Below are positions 44,165 through 57,000 of a stretch of 64,000 nt of DNA, in pieces. The DNA is taken from NCBI GenBank assembly GCA_946699065.1, contig CAMPDV010002386.1, positions 1 to 64,000 on the forward strand. The letters run 5' to 3'. Under the pieces are notes generated by a model. It was not told the origin of the DNA. It saw nothing but the letters and a program-made list of their open reading frames with translations, and searched no databases. Each line of letters starts with the position of its first letter. Within the stretch, counting starts at the first letter, position 1. Source of the DNA: Loxodes magnus (lineage: Eukaryota > Ciliophora > Karyorelictea > Loxodida > Loxodidae). A program made the position numbers and the translations under genes.

Positions 44165-46835
44165 TTTTATTACTTTCATATATGATCTTCAGATTTCTTT
44201 GCTTTTCTACTTCACTGTTCTTTGAAATCTCATCTCTCTCATTTTATTACTTTCAATTATGATCTTCAGACTCTTTTACTTGCTTTTCTACTTCACTTTT
44301 CTTTGAAATCTCATCTCTCTCATTTTATGACTTTCATATATTATCTTCAGACTCTTTTACTTGCTTTTCTACTTCATTGTTCTTTGAAATCTCATCTCTC
44401 TCATTTTATTACTTTCATATATGATCTTCAGATTTCTTTGCTTTTCTACTTCACTGTTCTTTGAAATCTCATCTCTCTCATTTTATTACTTTCAATTATG
44501 ATCTTCAGACTCTTTTACTTGCTTTTCTACTTCACTTTTCTTTGAAATCTCATCTCTTTCTCATTTTATTACTTTCAATTATGATCTTCAGACTCTTTTA
44601 CTTGCTTTTCTACTTCAATGTTCTTTGAAATCTCATCTCTCTCATTTTATTACTTTCAATTATGATCTTTAGACTCTTTTACTTGCTTTTCTACTTCACT
44701 TTTCTTTGAAATCTCATCTCTCTCATTTTATGACTTTCATATATTATCTTCAGACTCTTTTACTTGCTTTTCTACTTCATTGTTCTTTGAAATCTCATCT
44801 CTCTCATTTTATCACTTTCAATTATGATCTTCAGACTCTTTTACACACTATTCTACTTCACTTTTCTTTGAAATCTCATCTCTCTCATTTATTACTTTCA
44901 TATATGATCTTCAGATTTCTTTGCTTTTCTACTTCACTTTTCTTTGAAATCTCATCTCTCTCATTTATTACTTTCATATATGATCTTCAGACTCTTTTAC
45001 TTGCTTTTCTACTTCACTGTTCTTATAAATCTAATCTCTCTCATTTATTACTTTCATATATGATCTTCAGATTTCTTTGCTTTTCTACTTCACTGTTCTT
45101 TGAAATCTCATCTCTTTCTCATTTTATTACTTTCAATTATGATCTTCAGACTCTTTTACTTGCTTTTCTACTTCACTTTTCTTTGAAATCTCATCTCTTT
45201 CTCATTTTATTACTTTCAATTATGATCTTCAGACTCTTTTACTTGCTTTTCTACTTCAATGTTCTTTGAAATCTCATCTCTCTCATTTTATTACTTTCAA
45301 TTATGATCTTTAGACTCTTTTACTTGCTTTTCTACTTCACTTTTCTTTGAAATCTCATCTCTCTCATTTTATGACTTTCATATATTATCTTCAGACTCTT
45401 TTACTTGCTTTTCTACTTCATTGTTCTTTGAAATCTCATCTCTCTCATTTTATCACTTTCAATTATGATCTTCAGACTCTTTTACTTGCTTTTCTACTTC
45501 ACTGTTCTTATAAATCTAATCTCTCTCATTTATTACTTTCATATATGATCTTCAGATTTCTTTGCTTTTCTACTTCACTGTTCTTTGAAATCTCATCTCT
45601 CTCATTTTATTACTTTCAATTATGATCTTCAGACTCTTTTACTTGCTTTTCTACTTCACTGTTCTTATAAATCTAATCTCTCTCATTTATTACTTTCATA
45701 TATGATCTTCAGACTCTTTTACTTGCTTTTCTACTTCACTGTTCTTATAAATCTAATCTCTCTCATTTATTACTTTCATATATGATCTTCAGACTCTTTT
45801 ACTTGCTTTTCTACTTCACTGTTCTTTGAAATCTCATCTCTTTCTCATTTTATTACTTTCAATTATGATCTTCAGACTCTTTTACTTGCTTTTCTACTTC
45901 ACTTTTCTTTGAAATCTCATCTCTCTCATTTTATTACTTTCAATTATGATCTTCAGACTCTTTTACTTGCTTTTCTACTTCACTTTTCTTTGAAATCTCA
46001 TCTCTCTCATTTTATTACTTTCAATTATGATCTTCAGACTCTTTTACTTGCTTTTCTACTTCACTTTTCTTATAAATCTAATCTCTCTCATTTTATTACT
46101 TTCATATATGATCTTCAGATTTCTTTGCTTTTCTACTTCACTGTTCTTTGAAATCTCATCTCTCTCATTTTATTACTTTCAATTATGATCTTCAGACTCT
46201 TTTACTTGCTTTTCTACTTCACTTTTCTTTGAAATCTCATCTCTCTCATTTTATGACTTTCATATATTATCTTCAGACTCTTTTACTTGCTTTTCTACTT
46301 CATTGTTCTTTGAAATCTCATCTCTCTCATTTTATTACTTTCATATATGATCTTCAGATTTCTTTGCTTTTCTACTTCACTGTTCTTTGAAATCTCATCT
46401 CTCTCATTTTATTACTTTCAATTATGATCTTCAGACTCTTTTACTTGCTTTTCTACTTCACTTTTCTTTGAAATCTCATCTCTTTCTCATTTTATTACTT
46501 TCAATTATGATCTTCAGACTCTTTTACTTGCTTTTCTACTTCAATGTTCTTTGAAATCTCATCTCTCTCATTTTATTACTTTCAATTATGATCTTTAGAC
46601 TCTTTTACTTGCTTTTCTACTTCACTTTTCTTTGAAATCTCATCTCTCTCATTTTATGACTTTCATATATTATCTTCAGACTCTTTTACTTGCTTTTCTA
46701 CTTCATTGTTCTTTGAAATCTCATCTCTCTCATTTTATCACTTTCAATTATGATCTTCAGACTCTTTTACACACTATTCTACTTCACTTTTCTTTGAAAT
46801 CTCATCTCTCTCATTTATTACTTTCATATATGATC
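42975..46835 (+). repeat. Higher-order repeat, 1,926-bp unit in two adjacent copies (about 24 monomers each)
   Basis: Two adjacent units, about 42,975-44,900 and 44,901-46,835, match at a constant 1,926 bp (43,421 with 45,347; 43,659 with 45,585; 43,983 with 45,909; 44,222 with 46,148; 44,706 with 46,632). I saw no internal register change and no clear base difference in the stretches compared by eye. That makes it the cleanest recent tandem duplication in the window. Confidence 0.85.
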
Positions 46836-47943
46836 TTCAGACTCTTTTACTTGCTTTTCTACTTCACTTTTCTTTGAAATCTCATCTCTTTCTCATTTTA
46901 TTACTTTCAATTATGATCTTTAGACTCTTTTACTTGCTTTTCTACTTCACTTTTCTTATAAATCTCATCTCTCTCATTTTATTACTTTCAATTATGATCT
47001 TCAGACTCTTTTACTTCTTTTTCACTTCACTGTTCTTATAAATCTAATCTCTCTCATTTTATTACTTTCAATTATGATCTTCAGATTTTTATACTTGCTT
47101 TTCTACTTCACTTTTCTTTGAAATCTCATCTCTCTCATTTTATTACTTTCAATTATGATCTTTAGACTCTTTTACTTGCTTTTCTACTTCACTTTTCTTA
47201 TAAATCTAATCTCTCTCATTAATTACTTTCATATATGATCTTCAGATTTCTTTGCTTTTCTACTTCACTGTTCTTTGAAATCTCATCTCTTTCTCATTTT
47301 ATTACTTTCAATTATGATCTTCAGACTCTTTTACTTGCTTTTCTACTTCACTTTTCTTTGAAATCTCATCTCTCTCATTTTATTACTTTCAATTATGATC
47401 TTCAGACTCTTTTACTTGCTTTTGTACTTCATTGTTCTTTGAAATCTCATCTCTCTCATTTTATCACTTTCAATTATGATCTTCAGACTCTTTTACTTGC
47501 TTTTCTACTTCACTGTTCTTATAAATCTAATCTCTCTCATTTATTACTTTCATATATGATCTTCAGATTTCTTTGCTTTTCTACTTCACTTTTCTTTGAA
47601 ATCTCATCTCTCTCATTTATTACTTTCATATATGATCTTCAGACTCTTTTACTTGCTTTTCTACTTCACTGTTCTTATAAATCTAATCTCTCTCATTTAT
47701 TACTTTCATATATGATCTTCAGATTTCTTTGCTTTTCTACTTCACTGTTCTTTGAAATCTCATCTCTTTCTCATTTTATTACTTTCAATTATGATCTTCA
47801 GACTCTTTTACTTGCTTTTCTACTTCACTTTTCTTTGAAATCTCATCTCTTTCTCATTTTATTACTTTCAATTATGATCTTCAGACTCTTTTACTTGCTT
47901 TTCTACTTCAATGTTCTTTGAAATCTCATCTCTCTCATTTTAT
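46190..47943 (+). repeat. Block duplicated at 15,688-bp distance, copy 2
   Basis: Partner of 30,500-32,255. Register is lost on the right where this copy continues with tattactttcaattatgatctt while the first has tatgactttcatatatgatc. The left part overlaps the second unit of the 1,926-bp tandem repeat, so the block boundary was set by more than one exchange. Confidence 0.7.
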
Positions 47944-48364
47944 TACTTTCAATTATGATCTTTAGACTCTTTTACTTGCTTTTCTACTTCACTTTTCTTT
48001 GAAATCTCATCTCTCTCATTTTATGACTTTCATATATTATCTTCAGACTCTTTTACTTGCTTTTCTACTTCATTGTTCTTTGAAATCTCATCTCTCTCAT
48101 TTTATCACTTTCAATTATGATCTTCAGACTCTTTTACTTGCTTTTCTACTTCACTGTTCTTATAAATCTAATCTCTCTCATTTATTACTTTCATATATGA
48201 TCTTCAGATTTCTTTGCTTTTCTACTTCACTTTTCTTTGAAATCTCATCTCTCTCATTTTATTACTTTCAATTATGATCTTCAGACTCTTTTACTTGCTT
48301 TTCTACTTCACTTTTCTTATAAATCTAATCTCTCTCATTTATTACTTTCATATATGATCTTCAG

Positions 48365-50040
48365 ATTTCTTTGCTTTTCTACTTCACTGTTCTTTGAAAT
48401 CTCATCTCTTTCTCATTTTATTACTTTCAATTATGATCTTCAGACTCTTTTACTTGCTTTTCTACTTCACTTTTCTTTGAAATCTCATCTCTTTCTCATT
48501 TTATTACTTTCAATTATGATCTTCAGACTCTTTTACTTGCTTTTCTACTTCAATGTTCTTTGAAATCTCATCTCTCTCATTTTATTACTTTCAATTATGA
48601 TCTTTAGACTCTTTTACTTGCTTTTCTACTTCACTTTTCTTTGAAATCTCATCTCTCTCATTTTATGACTTTCATATATTATCTTCAGACTCTTTTACTT
48701 GCTTTTCTACTTCATTGTTCTTTGAAATCTCATCTCTCTCATTTTATCACTTTCATATATTATCTTCAGACTCTTTTACACACTATTCTACTTCACTTTT
48801 CTTTGAAATCTCATCTCTCTCATTTATTACTTTCATATATGATCTTCAGACTCTTTTACTTGCTTTTCTACTTCACTTTTCTTTGAAATCTCATCTCTTT
48901 CTCATTTTATTACTTTCAATTATGATCTTTAGACTCTTTTACTTGCTTTTCTACTTCACTTTTCTTATAAATCTCATCTCTCTCATTTTATTACTTTCAA
49001 TTATGATCTTCAGACTCTTTTACTTCTTTTTCACTTCACTGTTCTTATAAATCTAATCTCTCTCATTTTATTACTTTCAATTATGATCTTCAGATTTTTA
49101 TACTTGCTTTTCTACTTCACTTTTCTTTGAAATCTCATCTCTCTCATTTTATTACTTTCATATATGATCTTCAGATTTCTTTGCTTTTCTACTTCACTTT
49201 TCTTTGAAATCTCATATCTCTCATTAATTACTTTCATATATGATCTTCAGATTTCTTTGCTTTTCTACTTCACTGTTCTTTGAAATCTCATCTCTTTCTC
49301 ATTTTATTACTTTCAATTATGATCTTCAGACTCTTTTACTTGCTTTTCTACTTCACTTTTCTTTGAAATCTCATCTCTTTCTCATTTTATTACTTTCAAT
49401 TATGATCTTCAGACTCTTTTACTTGCTTTTCTACTTCAATGTTCTTTGAAATCTCATCTCTCTCATTTTATTACTTTCAATTATGATCTTTAGACTCTTT
49501 TACTTGCTTTTCTACTTCACTTTTCTTTGAAATCTCATCTCTCTCATTTTATGACTTTCATATATTATCTTCAGACTCTTTTACTTGCTTTTCTACTTCA
49601 TTGTTCTTTGAAATCTCATCTCTCTCATTTTATCACTTTCATATATTATCTTCAGACTCTTTTACACACTATTCTACTTCACTTTTCTTTGAAATCTCAT
49701 CTCTCTCATTTATTACTTTCATATATGATCTTCAGACTCTTTTACTTGCTTTTCTACTTCACTTTTCTTTGAAATCTCATCTCTTTCTCATTTTATTACT
49801 TTCAATTATGATCTTTAGACTCTTTTACTTGCTTTTCTACTTCACTTTTCTTATAAATCTCATCTCTCTCATTTTATTACTTTCAATTATGATCTTCAGA
49901 CTCTTTTACTTCTTTTTCACTTCACTGTTCTTATAAATCTAATCTCTCTCATTTTATTACTTTCAATTATGATCTTCAGATTTTTATACTTGCTTTTCTA
50001 CTTCACTTTTCTTTGAAATCTCATCTCTCTCATTTTATTA
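48365..50040 (+). repeat. Higher-order repeat, 886-bp unit in two adjacent copies (about 11 monomers each)
   Basis: The order of variants at 48,365-49,150 recurs at 49,251-50,040 with 886-bp spacing (48,563 with 49,449; 48,641 with 49,527; 48,715 with 49,601; 49,050 with 49,936). The junction, about 49,150-49,250, holds a short chimeric stretch with ctcatatctctcattaatt, found again only near 52,038. The unit therefore ends at an unusual monomer. Confidence 0.8.
49158..49260 (+). repeat. Rare 'ctcatatctctcattaatt' monomer at an HOR junction
   Basis: This short-form monomer carries two uncommon changes together, ctcatatctc for ctcatctctc and cattaattac for catttattac. The same pair flanked by the same 'agatttctttgc' monomers occurs once more at about 51,985-52,085, 2,827 bp away. 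It lies between the two 886-bp units and again shortly inside the less ordered right domain, so it marks an exchange between those regions. Confidence 0.7.
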
Positions 50041-53000
50041 CTTTCAATTATGATCTTTAGACTCTTTTACTTGCTTTTCTACTTCACTTTTCTTATAAAT
50101 CTAATCTCTCTCATTTATTACTTTCATATATGATCTTCAGATTTCTTTGCTTTTCTACTTCACTGTTCTTTGAAATCTCATCTCTCTCATTTTATTACTT
50201 TCAATTATGATCTTCAGACTCTTTTACTTGCTTTTCTACTTCACTTTTCTTTGAAATCTCATCTCTTTCTCATTTTATTACTTTCAATTATGATCTTCAG
50301 ACTCTTTTACTTGCTTTTCTACTTCAATGTTCTTTGAAATCTCATCTCTCTCATTTTATTACTTTCAATTATGATCTTTAGACTCTTTTACTTGCTTTTC
50401 TACTTCACTTTTCTTTGAAATCTCATCTCTCTCATTTTATGACTTTCATATATTATCTTCAGACTCTTTTACTTGCTTTTCTACTTCATTGTTCTTTGAA
50501 ATCTCATCTCTCTCATTTTATCACTTTCAATTATGATCTTCAGACTCTTTTACTTGCTTTTCTACTTCACTGTTCTTATAAATCTAATCTCTCTCATTTA
50601 TTACTTTCATATATGATCTTCAGACTCTTTTACTTGCTTTTCTACTTCACTTTTCTTTGAAATCTCATCTCTTTCTCATTTTATTACTTTCAATTATGAT
50701 CTTCAGACTCTTTTACTTGCTTTTCTACTTCACTTTTCTTTGAAATCTCATCTCTCTCATTTTATTACTTTCAATTATGATCTTCAGACTCTTTTACTTG
50801 CTTTTCTACTTCACTTTTCTTTGAAATCTCATCTCTTTCTCATTTTATTACTTTCAATTATGATCTTTAGACTCTTTTACTGCTTTTCTACTTCACTTTT
50901 CTTATAAATCTAATCTCTCTCATTTATTACTTTCATATATGATCTTCAGATTTCTTTGCTTTTCTACTTCACTGTTCTTTGAAATCTCATCTCTCTCATT
51001 TTATTACTTTCAATTATGATCTTCAGACTCTTTTACTTGCTTTTCTACTTCACTTTTCTTTGAAATCTCATCTCTCTCATTTTATTACTTTCAATTATGA
51101 TCTTCAGACTCTTTTACTTGCTTTTCTACTTCACTGTTCTTTGAAATCTCATCTCTTTCTCATTTTATTACTTTCAATTATGATCTTCAGACTCTTTTAC
51201 TTGCTTTTCTACTTCACTGTTCTTTGAAATCTCATCTCTTTCTCATTTTATTACTTTCAATTATGATCTTCAGACTCTTTTACTTGCTTTTCTACTTCAT
51301 TGTTCTTTGAAATCTCATCTCTCTCATTTTATCACTTTCAATTATGATCTTCAGACTCTTTTACTTGCTTTTCTACTTCATTGTTCTTTGAAATCTCATC
51401 TCTCTCATTTTATTACTTTCAATTATGATCTTCAGACTCTTTTACTTACTTTTCTACTTCACTGTTCTTATAAATCTAATCTCTCTCATTTATTACTTTC
51501 AATTATGATCTTCAGACTCTTTTACTTTCTTTTCTACTTCACTGTTCTTTGAAATCTCATCTCTCTCGTTTTATCACTTTCAATTATGATCTTCAGACTC
51601 TTTTACTTGCTTTTCTACTTCAATTTTCTTTGAAATCTCATCTCTCTCATTTATTACTTTCAATTATGATCTTCAGACTCTTTTACTTGCTTTTCTACTT
51701 CACTTTTCTTTGAAATCTCATCTCTCTCATCTTATTACTTTCAAATATGATCTTTAGACTCTTTTACTTGCTTTTCTACTTCACTTTTCTTTGAAATCTC
51801 ATCTCTTTCTCATTTTATTACTTTCATATATGATCTTCAGACTCTTTTACTTCTTTTTCACTTCACTGTTCTTATAAATCTAATCTCTCTCATTTTATTA
51901 CTTTCAATTATGATCTTCAGATTTTTATACTTGCTTTTCTACTTCACTGTTCTTATAAATCTAATCTCTCTCATTTTATTACTTTCATATATGATCTTCA
52001 GATTTCTTTGCTTTTCTACTTCACTTTTCTTTGAAATCTCATATCTCTCATTAATTACTTTCATATATGATCTTCAGATTTCTTTGCTTTTCTACTTCAC
52101 TGTTCTTTGAAATCTCATCTCTTTCTCATTTTATTACTTTCAATTATGATCTTCAGACTCTTTTACTTGCTTTTCTACTTCACTTTTCTTTGAAATCTCA
52201 TCTCTCTCATTTTATTACTTTCAATTATGATCTTCAGACTCTTTTACTTGCTTTTCTACTTCAATGTTCTTTGAAATCTCATCTCTCTCATTTTATTACT
52301 TTCAATTATGATCTTTAGACTCTTTTACTTGCTTTTCTACTTCACTGTTCTTTGAAATCTCATCTCTTTCTCATTTTATTACTTTCAATTATGATCTTCA
52401 GACTCTTTTACTTGCTTTTCTACTTCACTGTTCTTTGAAATCTCATCTCTTTCTCATTTTATTACTTTCAATTATGATCTTCAGACTCTTTTACTGACTT
52501 TTCTACTTCACTGTTCTTTGAAATCTCATCTCTCTCATTTTATTACTTTCAATTATGATCTTCAGACTCTTTTACTTCTTTTTCACTTCACTGTTCTTTG
52601 AAATCTCATCTCTTTCTCATTTTATTACTTTCAATTATGATCTTCAGACTCTTTTACTTGCTTTTCTACTTCACTGTTCTTTGAAATCTCATCTCTTTCT
52701 CATTTTATTACTTTCAATTATGATCTTCAGACTCTTTTACTTTCTTTTCTACTTCACTTTTCTTATAAATCTCATCTCTTTCTCATTTTATTACTTTCAA
52801 TTATGATCTTCAGACTCTTTTACTTGCTTTTCTACTTCACTTTTCTTTGAAATCTCATCTCTCTCATTTTATTACTTTCAATTATGATCTTCAGACTCTT
52901 TTACTTGCTTTTCTACTTCACTGTTCTTTGAAATCTCATCTCTTTCTCATTTTATTACTTTCAATTATGATCTTCAGATTTTTATACTTGCTTTTCTACT

Positions 53001-53573
53001 TCACTGTTCTTTGAAATCTCATCTCTCTCATTTATTACTTTCATATATGATCTTCAGATTTCTTTGCTTTTCTACTTCACTGTTCTTTGAAATCTCATCT
53101 CTCTCATTTTATTACTTTCAATTATGATCTTCAGACTCTTTTACTTGCTTTTCTACTTCACTGTTCTTTGAAATCTCATCTCTCTCATTTTATTACTTTC
53201 AATTATGATCTTCAGACTCTTTTACTTGCTTTTCTACTTCACTGTTCTTTGAAATCTCATCTCTTTCTCATTTTATTACTTTCAATTATGATCTTCAGAC
53301 TCTTTTACTTGCTTTTCTACTTCACTTTTCTTTGAAATCTCATCTCTCTCATTTTATTACTTTCAATTATGATCTTCAGACTCTTTTACTTCTTTTTCAC
53401 TTCACTGTTCTTTGAAATCTCATCTCTTTCTCATTTTATTACTTTCAATTATGATCTTCAGACTCTTTTACTTGCTTTTCTACTTCAATGTTCTTTGAAA
53501 TCTCATCTCTCTCGTTTTATCACTTTCAATTATGATCTTCAGACTCTTTTACTTGCTTTTCTACTTCACTTTT

Positions 53574-54065
53574 CTTATAAATCTCATCTCTTTCTCATTT
53601 TATTACTTTCAATTATGATCTTCAGACTCTTTTACTTTCTTTTCTACTTCACTTTTCTTATAAATCTAATCTCTCTCATTTATTACTTTCAATTATGATC
53701 TTCAGACTCTTTTACTTTCTTTTCTACTTCACTGTACTTATAAATCTCATCTCTTTCTCATTTTATTACTTTCAATTATGATCTTCAGACTCTTTTACTT
53801 GCTTTTCTACTTCACTTTTCTTATAAATCTCATCTCTTTCTCATTTTATTACTTTCAATTATGATCTTCAGACTCTTTTACTTTCTTTTCTACTTCACTT
53901 TTCTTATAAATCTAATCTCTCTCATTTATTACTTTCAATTATGATCTTCAGACTCTTTTACTTTCTTTTCTACTTCACTGTACTTATAAATCTCATCTCT
54001 TTCTCATTTTATTACTTTCAATTATGATCTTCAGACTCTTTTACTTGCTTTTCTACTTCACTTTT
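53574..54065 (+). repeat. Short higher-order repeat, 246-bp trimer in two tandem copies
   Basis: A three-monomer unit repeats at 246 bp; the rare ctgtacttata change lies at 53,733 and again at 53,979. Each trimer contains two ttactttctttt monomers and one ttacttgctttt monomer. A third copy of the diagnostic monomer lies at 55,617, 1,638 bp on. Confidence 0.75.
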
Positions 54066-57000
54066 CTTATAAATCTAATCTCTCTCATTTATTACTTTCA
54101 TATATGATCTTCAGACTCTTTTACTTTCTTTTCTACTTCAAAGTTCTTTGAAATCTCATCTCTTTCTCATTTTATTACTTTCAATTATGATCTTCAGACT
54201 CTTTTACTTGCTTTTCTACTTCACTGTTCTTTGAAATCTCATCTCTTTCTCATTTTATTACTTTCAATTATGATCTTCAGACTCTTTTACTTGCTTTTCT
54301 ACTTCAATGTTCTTTGAAATCTCATCTCTTTCTCATTTTATTACTTTCAATTATGATCTTCAGATTTTTATACTTGCTTTTCTACTTCACTGTTCTTTGA
54401 AATCTCATCTCTCTCATTTTATTACTTTCAATTATGATCTTCAGACTCTTTTACTTGCTTTTCTACTTCACTTTTCTTATAAATCTCATCTCTTTCTCAT
54501 TTTATTACTTTCAATTATGATCTTCAGACTCTTTTACTTTCTTTTCTACTTCACTTTTCTTATAAATCTCATCTCTTTCTCATTTTATTACTTTCAATTA
54601 TGATCTTCAGACTCTTTTACTTTCTTTTCTACTTCACTGTTCTTTGAAATCTAATCTCTCTCATTTATTACTTTCAATTATGATCTTCAGACTCTTTTAC
54701 TTTCTTTTCTACTTCATTGTTCTTTGAAATCTCATCTCTCTCATTTTATTACTTTCAATTATGATCTTCAGACTCTTTTACTTTCTTTTCTACTTCACTT
54801 TTCTTATAAATCTCATCTCTCTCATTTTATTACTTTCATATATGATCTTCAGACTCTTTTACTTGCTTTTCTACTTCACTTTTCTTTGAAATCTCATCTC
54901 TCTCATTTTATTACTTTCAATTATGATCTTCAGACTCTTTTACTTGCTTTTCTACTTCAATGTTCTTTGAAATCTCATCTCTCTCATTTTATTACTTTCA
55001 ATTATGATCTTTAGACTCTTTTACTTGCTTTTTCTACCTCACTGTTCTTTGAAATCTCATCTCTTTCTCATTTTATTACTTTCAATTATGATCTTCAGAC
55101 TCTTTTACTTGCTTTTCTACTTCACTGTTCTTTGAAATCTCATCTCTTTCTCATTTTATTACTTTCAATTAGGATCTTCAGACTCTTTTACTTGCTTTTC
55201 TACTTCACTGTTCTTTGAAATCTCATCTCTCTCATTTTATTACTTTCATATATGATCTTCAGATTTTTATACTTGCTTTTCTACTTCACTTTTCTTATAA
55301 ATCTCATCTCTTTCTCATTTTATTACTTTCAATTAATATCTTCAGACTCTTTTACTTTCTTTTCTACTTCACTTTTCTTTGAAATCTCATCTCTCTCATT
55401 TTATTACTTTCAATTATGATCTTCAGACTCTTTTACTTGCTTTTCTACTTCACTTTTCTTTGAGATCTCATCTCTCTCTCATTTTATCACTTTCAATTAT
55501 GATCTTCAGACTCTTTTACTTTCTTTTCTACTTCACTTTTCTTATAAATCTAATCTCTCTCATTTATTACTTTCAATTATGATCTTCAGACTCTTTTACT
55601 TTCTTTTCTACTTCACTGTACTTATAAATCTCATCTCTTTCTCATTTTATTACTTTCAATTATGATCTTCAGACTCTTTTACTTGCTTTTCTACTTCACT
55701 GTTCTTATAAATCTAATCTCTCTCATTTATTACTTTCATATATGATCTTCAGACTCTTTTACTTTCTTTTCTACTTCACTTTTCTTATAAATCTCATCTC
55801 TCTCATTTTATTACTTTCAATTATGATCTTTAGACTCTTTTACTTGCTTTTTCTACCTCACTGTTCTTTGAAATCTCATCTCTCTCATTTTATTACTTTC
55901 AATTATGATCTTCAGACTCTTTTACTTGCTTTTCTACTTCACTTTTCTTATAAATCTAATCTCTCTCATTTATTACTTTCATATATGATCTTCAGACTCT
56001 TTTACTTTCTTTTCTACTTCAAAGTTCTTTGAAATCTCATCTCTTTCTCATTTTATTACTTTCAATTATGATCTTCAGACTCTTTTACTTGCTTTTCTAC
56101 TTCATTGTTCTTTGAAATCTCATCTCTCTCATTTTATTACTTTCAATTATGATCTTCAGACTCTTTTACTTTCTTTTCTACTTCACTTTTCTTATAAATC
56201 TCATCTCTTTCTCATTTTATTACTTTCAATTATGATCTTCAGACTCTTTTACTTGCTTTTCTACTTCACTTTTCTTATAAATCTCATCTCTTTCTCATTT
56301 TATTACTTTCAATTATGATCTTCAGATTTTTATACTTGCTTTTCTACTTCACTGTTCTTTGAAATCTCATCTCTCTCATTTTATTACTTTCATATATGAT
56401 CTTCAGACTCTTTTACTTGCTTTTCTACTTCACTTTTCTTTGAAATCTCATCTCTCTCATTTTATTACTTTCAATTATGATCTTCAGACTCTTTTACTTG
56501 CTTTTCTACTTCACTGTTCTTTGAAATCTCATCTCTTTCTCATTTTATTACTTTCAATTAATATCTTCAGACTCTTTTACTTGCTTTTTCTACTTCACTT
56601 TTCTTTGAAATCTCATCTCTCTCATTTTATTACTTTCAATTATGATCTTCAGACTCTTTTACTTGCTTTTCTACTTCACTTTTCTTTGAGATCTCATCTC
56701 TCTCTCATTTTATCACTTTCAATTATGATCTTCAGACTCTTTTACTTGCTTTTTCTACCTCACTGTTCTTTGAAATCTCATCTCTCTCATTTTATTACTT
56801 TCAATTATGATCTTCAGACTCTTTTACTTGCTTTTCTACTTCACTTTTCTTTGAGATCTCATCTCTCTCTCATTTTATCACTTTCAATTATGATCTTCAG
56901 ACTCTTTTACTTGCTTTTTCTACCTCATTGTTCTTTGAAATCTCATCTCTCTCATTTTATTACTTTCAATTATGATCTTCAGACTCTTTTACTTGCTTTT

